Assembly (NCBI GenBank): GCA_002749535.1
Contig: MZZL01000408.1
Coordinates: forward strand, 983,465-1,047,464
Source: Apophysomyces variabilis
Taxonomy: Eukaryota > Mucoromycota > Mucoromycetes > Mucorales > Mucoraceae
Direction of reading: 5' to 3'
DNA: 64,000 bases
Shown in pieces: positions 59,869 to 64,000 of the stretch. The translations under genes and the position numbers were made by a program. The notes beneath the pieces are model-generated. The model was given only the letters and a program-made list of their open reading frames with translations, had not been told where the DNA came from and made no database searches. The number at the start of each line of letters is the position of its first letter. Within the stretch, counting starts at the first letter, position 1.

Positions 59869-61184
59869 AATTTACAAAAGTAACACAAGAATTACTCAAG
59901 TAATACAACGTACTGGTAAGCTTTACCTGCTATACAGTATCTCCCAAAAACAATTCCGCAAACTACGAAAATCGAAGTCGCAGTCCAGTGGAATTAAATG
60001 TCGCAACAAATGAAAAAAAAAATTCAATGCCGTCCTTTTTCTGCTTAGCTACCGCTTTACCTCATTATAAAAGTGCATACACATCCTTGAGCTCTCCCCA
60101 AGCCCACTGTTAAACATTCAGAAGCAGAACTTGCTGCTGCCAAGGTTGAAATTAGTAGGCTCAAACAACACAACGCTTCATTTCTTGGCTCAAGTTTTCC
60201 TAAATGCAAGCCTGTTGAATCTATTTCCTCTAATACAACCTGTCCATTCAATCCACATGCCTAATACATATCGATATCTCTACAAAAGCTATCCGTCGCA
60301 TCAGGGCCCCTGTCCGGCCTGCTGTCGCCCGCTTCTTCCTTGCAAAAAGACTTTTTTGATACTCACGCCCTTCCCCGATATTTTTCCATCCACCCTCAAT
60401 TTTTATCAGATTGATCTAGCCCGGGCGGACACAATTATTATTTTTGCACTCATTTGAACCACTGAATAAACCCAAGAAACTACATAGTGCTAGGTTGAAA
60501 CTCGATGCCATTCACTTACCTCGAAAAACAAAGTAATCCACAAACCTCTATAAGACGCACCCAGAGTCTGTAAACTAGAATAATGACATATCTAATGCTC
60601 TTAACAATCTATCCCCTAAGGAAATTGACTTCTTAATATCAGAATTTGAGATGTACTGCGAGTTGTCAGGATGTCCTACTTGCAAAAAGATCAAATAAAG
60701 GGTACTTTGTGTATTATTGCATTTTTACTGCTGTGAATACGATCCAGCTAGGAATTTCAATTACTATTCCAGTTATCTAGCAGAAAAACCGCTAATGGAA
60801 AGCATGTTACCCACTTGTTTATTTTCCTTCACATGTTCTTTTCCCGTCATTTTCTGTAAGCATGACATAATTTTTGAATCAAGATAGACATTGAGGTATT
60901 ATTGATGGGAACAGTAGTCCGAGTTATAAACTATATCCATGCGTGTAATATTTATGTAACATTCCATGCAAATCCATTGTACAATGAAATGTAAATGGCA
61001 TAAACTATGTAAACTTTTGTCCGGATGCACCCCAAGATGATGTAACTTTTACGTACTCTATTCGAAGACATACCAAGATAGTCTTTTACCGGGCGTGATG
61101 CAGACGAACTTTCAAGTCATATGAAAGAAGAAGACTGTAGAAGACTTTAGCTGACAACAGGTATTCTATAAAATTTAAGAGAAC
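59869..61184. other. Relic-rich spacer
   Basis: Contains a plus-strand decayed coding stretch (60060-60710, separate entry). The rest, to 61184, has no supported gene. Confidence 0.45.
60060..60710 (+). pseudogene. Decayed coding stretch of unknown origin
   Basis: The plus strand reads as protein in pieces with stops and frame changes: EAELAAAKVEISRLKQHNAS then FLGSSFPKCKPVESISSNTT; LSVASGPLSGLLSPASSLQK; and NDISNALNNLSPKEIDFLIS then EFEMYCELSGCPTCKKIK ending at a stop near 60700. Charged, Leu-rich and non-random composition suggests a former ORF, possibly the first ORF of a non-LTR element, but no diagnostic motif is visible. Confidence 0.35.
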
Positions 61185-61394
61185 ATGATAACCCCAACTG
61201 CACGACGTCGAACAAGAGCCAGCCAAACCGAGACTATGGTTGAACCACCCAGGTCTCGCAGACGAATCAGCCGCCGAGAAGAAGAAAGACCAGAATCGTC
61301 CCGAGCTCCTTTAAGGCGATCTGAGAGGCAGCAAGCAAAAAGACAGAAAAGATCCACGAGTCAAGTGGATAGGGCTTTTACGCCCGATATTTAG
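61185..61394 (+). CDS. Hypothetical Arg/Ser-rich ORF, possibly a first exon
   Basis: 69 residues from an ATG, extremely rich in Arg, Ser and Glu (PTARRRTRASQTETM; SRRRISRREEERPESSRA). A good donor (gtaagt) overlaps its stop, so it could be a first exon. Following sequence HLAFTWRGYGYGVVSFMT ending in a gtatgt donor (61462-61516) might be a second. It is basic enough to be DNA- or RNA-binding. No family recognised; it may be transposon-derived given its surroundings. Confidence 0.35.
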   Translation: MITPTARRRTRASQTETMVEPPRSRRRISRREEERPESSRAPLRRSERQQAKRQKRSTSQVDRAFTPDI

Positions 61395-61819
61395 TAAGTG
61401 TCATTGAATACTATTGTTATTTTTCTTCTATTACTCACCAATTGAAATTTATATATGCATCTTGCATTCACTTGGCGGGGATATGGGTATGGCGTCGTCA
61501 GTTTTATGACAGGTATGTAAAAATTGGTCAATTCCAACTCTTATAACACGGCAATTAATGTAATTTGTTAGCGTCAAGCCCAGTTTCCAAAATGCGCCAA
61601 GTGAATTTGCTAGATGCGACTTTAATTTTTGGAAATAAAGTACATAGTCCTAGATAAACCAGCATCTAGTGCTAGTTCGGCCATCATAAGCTCCATTTTT
61701 GACAAGGACACATCATTGGTGGATATTTGGCTGGTCCTGATAACCCTGGCAAGAAGGCCCGCAGGTTCTATTGTGTGAACAGAAAAAGTATAGTTTAGCT
61801 AGCTCCTGGAATACATCTT
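61395..61819. other. Spacer with possible exon fragments
   Basis: Includes the possible second exon noted for the Arg/Ser-rich ORF and a short open stretch after 61570 (ASSPVSKMRQVNLLDATLIF). Otherwise nothing recognisable. Confidence 0.35.
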
Positions 61820-62071
61820 TCAACATTCCTTCAGTGTATATTCATATCCAGGGCCATCGTCTTTTTCATTATCCCATATGTCATCAATTGCCGTGTTATC
61901 TTCGACAGGATCGATCCGCTGCCGTACCAGCTCCTTCTGTACACTGCTTGTAACACCAAAAACTGGCAACATATCGTCTGGATGCTTGGTTCGCAAGTGC
62001 GCACGAAGAGCTAAATTGCTGGAAAAAGGCTATACATAACATCCTGAAACTGGGCAACAGAATCGGTCCAT
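61820..62071 (-). pseudogene. Broken C2H2 zinc-finger N-terminus, possibly of the Plavaka-like element
   Basis: From ATG 62071 the frame reads MDRFCCPVSGCYV, an in-frame TAG, then PFSSNLALRAHLRTKHPDDM and an acidic stretch (DDIWDNEKDDGPGYEYTLKE) to a stop at 61820. Cys and His spacing (C-x4-C-x12-H-x4-H across the stop) is a C2H2 finger. Plavaka-type proteins often start with such a finger followed by an acidic linker, and this piece lies upstream of, and on the same strand as, the transposase relic. The intervening 2 kb would then be a later insertion. Confidence 0.5.
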
Positions 62072-62169
62072 GGCACTTTCCTGAAGCGTAAAAGACGAAA
62101 AGTTGTGAATTTGGTAAAAGAAAGGTCGGCATAATCGATGGAAAAAGTATTGACTATTTGTTGCTATTA

Positions 62170-62532
62170 TTAAACTCCGATAGTCAGTAAATACCCGCTT
62201 GAGCGTCGCGTCTTCGCAACACTTCTTCCATGTTCCGGGATCATGCTAAGCGGCAAACGCAAATCGCGCGATATTAACCAAAATAAAACGGTATTAAGGA
62301 CAAAAAATTCTAAAACAATGCCGCAACAGTCATCTGGTAGCTCATTCCAGACAAAGGAAACCGAATTGCAGGCAGGTCTTTTATTTGTACTAAACCATTC
62401 TTGACCATGTTCACGCCACTCTTCCATTAGAGCACCACGACAATTCAGGTAGATCTGTGTGAGATCGATTAAAATATTTGCATTAAAAACATAGCTACCA
62501 TGGGTGTCACAGATCTTATTGCCAGCTTGCAT
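62170..62532 (-). other. Orphan ORF, uncertain
   Basis: 120 codons containing LMEEWREHGQEWFSTNKRPA and SFVWNELPDDCCGIVLEFFV. The composition is protein-like, but there is no known domain and it may be a fragment of the surrounding mobile-element debris. Confidence 0.3.
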
Positions 62533-63484
62533 GAACAGTTTCCTTTACCTGAGACAACCAACACGCAAAATGCAAACCTGCAGACGCAGCGGGCCAATGA
62601 AGAAATATAAGAAAGAGTAACACTTAACTTTACGTGGAAAACGTTAACGCTTCCTTAGCTATAGTAGTGCCGAAGACTATATGACAAAGTAAGTCTGTTA
62701 TTAATAATGATGGGTTATATGGCTGGAGGAGGTGAGAATTGCATCTAAAATCAACAGATCGCCCAATGATCACTTAAGAAACACGGCTAATACGTAATAG
62801 CTATGTAGTTAAGTACGCAATGGTACTGACTACCATATCTTAGGGCGGTCGCAGAGTAATTAAGTACTTTGCGGATAGATGAAGATTCCGCAGAGTACAA
62901 TAAGTTCGTTGATGCAGTGGCACAGGCATACTATTTAAGAACGCATTCCCGACTTTGGAAGAAGTTAAGACTTCGTGTTCTTAAATCGTAATGAGCATTA
63001 AGGGCGTCGACACACGGAATGGTTTGTATCCAGTGGCAAGTAAATTAGTAGACAAGATTGGTATCGTTTGAAGTTAGGACGTTGATGGTTAACTGTCTTC
63101 ATTCATAGTATTGTGAGATCATCGGAGAAAAGAGAACTCAATTGCATTCGGGGGTTGAGCCGTGGCTAAAAGCTTACCGTTTCCCCACGTCCAGCGTGCC
63201 ACTTGATAGATGTAAATGATTATATTACCCTCACGCAGTTTATGTTGGAAGAGTCTCGTTTTGCGAGACAGGATTTCTTAGAAGACGGCGCGTTCCTATA
63301 TTCCGTGGCAATAGTAGATTGTATCACAAAAGTATTGCTAAACAAAAGGCGGGGTACAGGTCGCCTACTCCCGACCTGCCATCATTCCACGACAGGCAAT
63401 ATGTCTTGTTTTAGTCGTGGCGTGGTATATCTTAAGTATATATTTCGGATAAGCTAATTTACATTGTGCCAGATGTAATATCAA
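62533..63484. other. Spacer, no supported gene
   Basis: About 950 bases. An ORF at 63203-63457 (plus) includes ITLTQFMLEESRFARQDFLE but lacks any recognised domain. Confidence 0.4.
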
Positions 63485-63841
63485 ATGGTCAAGAAAATTG
63501 AAATGCCGTCCCGAAACAGACCGCCTGGATCCGGTAGCAACTTTGCCTCCAGATCACGTTGGGAAGAGGCATACAGAGATATGCTGCAAAATAACGGTGT
63601 TTTAGGAAGAAACATCAATTGGACACGCGTCGAACAGCATATCACTGGGACCATAATGGAACAGACCGGAATACGGTCGTCGAACGAGGTGACACCGGTG
63701 CAAATGTTTGGCTATATCACTAGAGGAATGACGGATGATGCTTCCAATATGCATCATCAAGAGGAGAGCGAACTTTCCGATACGGAAAATACGTATGCAT
63801 ATCTTGGAGAGAGCGAAGTTGAATTTGATGAAAATGCATAA
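63485..63841 (+). CDS. Hypothetical protein, 118 residues
   Basis: A single ATG-to-stop ORF with balanced composition: a basic N-terminus (PSRNRPPGSGSNFASRSRWE), a likely helical centre (EAYRDMLQNNGVLGRNINWT; RVEQHITGTIMEQTGI) and an acidic C-terminus (EESELSDTENTYAYLGESEV). No domain recognised. A second ATG seven codons in is an alternative start. Its place beside mobile-element relics leaves open that it is an accessory ORF of an element. Confidence 0.4.
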   Translation: MVKKIEMPSRNRPPGSGSNFASRSRWEEAYRDMLQNNGVLGRNINWTRVEQHITGTIMEQTGIRSSNEVTPVQMFGYITRGMTDDASNMHHQEESELSDTENTYAYLGESEVEFDENA

Positions 63842-64000
63842 TATCTTAGAATAGAACGTGTGCTTTATATTTATGATGCAAACAAAAGGACGCTGGTCTA
63901 AATGCTTGCTTAAACAATATGTGTACGGAGCGTGCCTAAAGACGAGAGAAGCATATGAAGCTACGAAGCTAATATAAGGCCTCAAATTGGCTTAGTAAGG

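Overview
The window looks like nuclear DNA from a filamentous early-diverging fungus, most likely Mucoromycota (Mucorales-like). This is inferred from gene content and structure: many short introns (about 50-105 bases, GT or GC donors, TAG/CAG acceptors), AT-rich intergenic DNA, and fungal families (Pbs2-type MAPKK, Uds1/USP, Msy-type MscS channels, Dal5-like permeases). A protein with an HMMR-like N-terminus and Plavaka-type transposon relics add to this. I saw no rRNA, tRNA, CRISPR array or bacterial-type operon. Nearly all genes are split, so the models below were assembled from exons whose splice junctions restore the reading frame.

Layout. 0-25 kb is a gene-rich, conserved housekeeping block: a small PIP-box protein (-), CCR4-NOT subunit NOT2 (+), a Uds1/USP coiled-coil protein (-), the Yvh1 phosphatase (+), a C2H2 zinc-finger factor (+), a senescence/spartin-domain protein (+), a GPI-type surface protein (+), an EF-hand MscS channel (-), a secreted agmatinase-like ureohydrolase (+) and a forkhead factor (-). 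25-32 kb is gene-poor. It holds a Gly/Asn-rich cell-surface protein (-) and a candidate mobile element with about 220-base inverted ends around a pseudogene. 32-47 kb is transporter country: one MFS gene, then a tandem array of Dal5-like MFS permeases (three intact, one decayed) with identical intron positions. 48-56 kb returns to conserved genes: a 49-residue Tom5-like mitochondrial import subunit, an HMMR-like coiled-coil protein, Rab6/Ypt6 and the Pbs2/Wis1-type MAP kinase kinase. 56-64 kb is a graveyard of mobile elements: a broken Plavaka-like transposase on the minus strand, a decayed coding stretch on the plus strand, and a few orphan ORFs.

The genes do not form one pathway. Two themes recur: osmotic/membrane stress signalling (Pbs2 and the MscS channel) and nutrient or amine uptake (the MFS genes and the secreted ureohydrolase). 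The least ordinary items are the Tom5-like micro-gene, the PIP-box micro-protein, the expanding and decaying permease array, the inverted-repeat element with an in-frame-stop pseudogene, and the HMMR-like protein.
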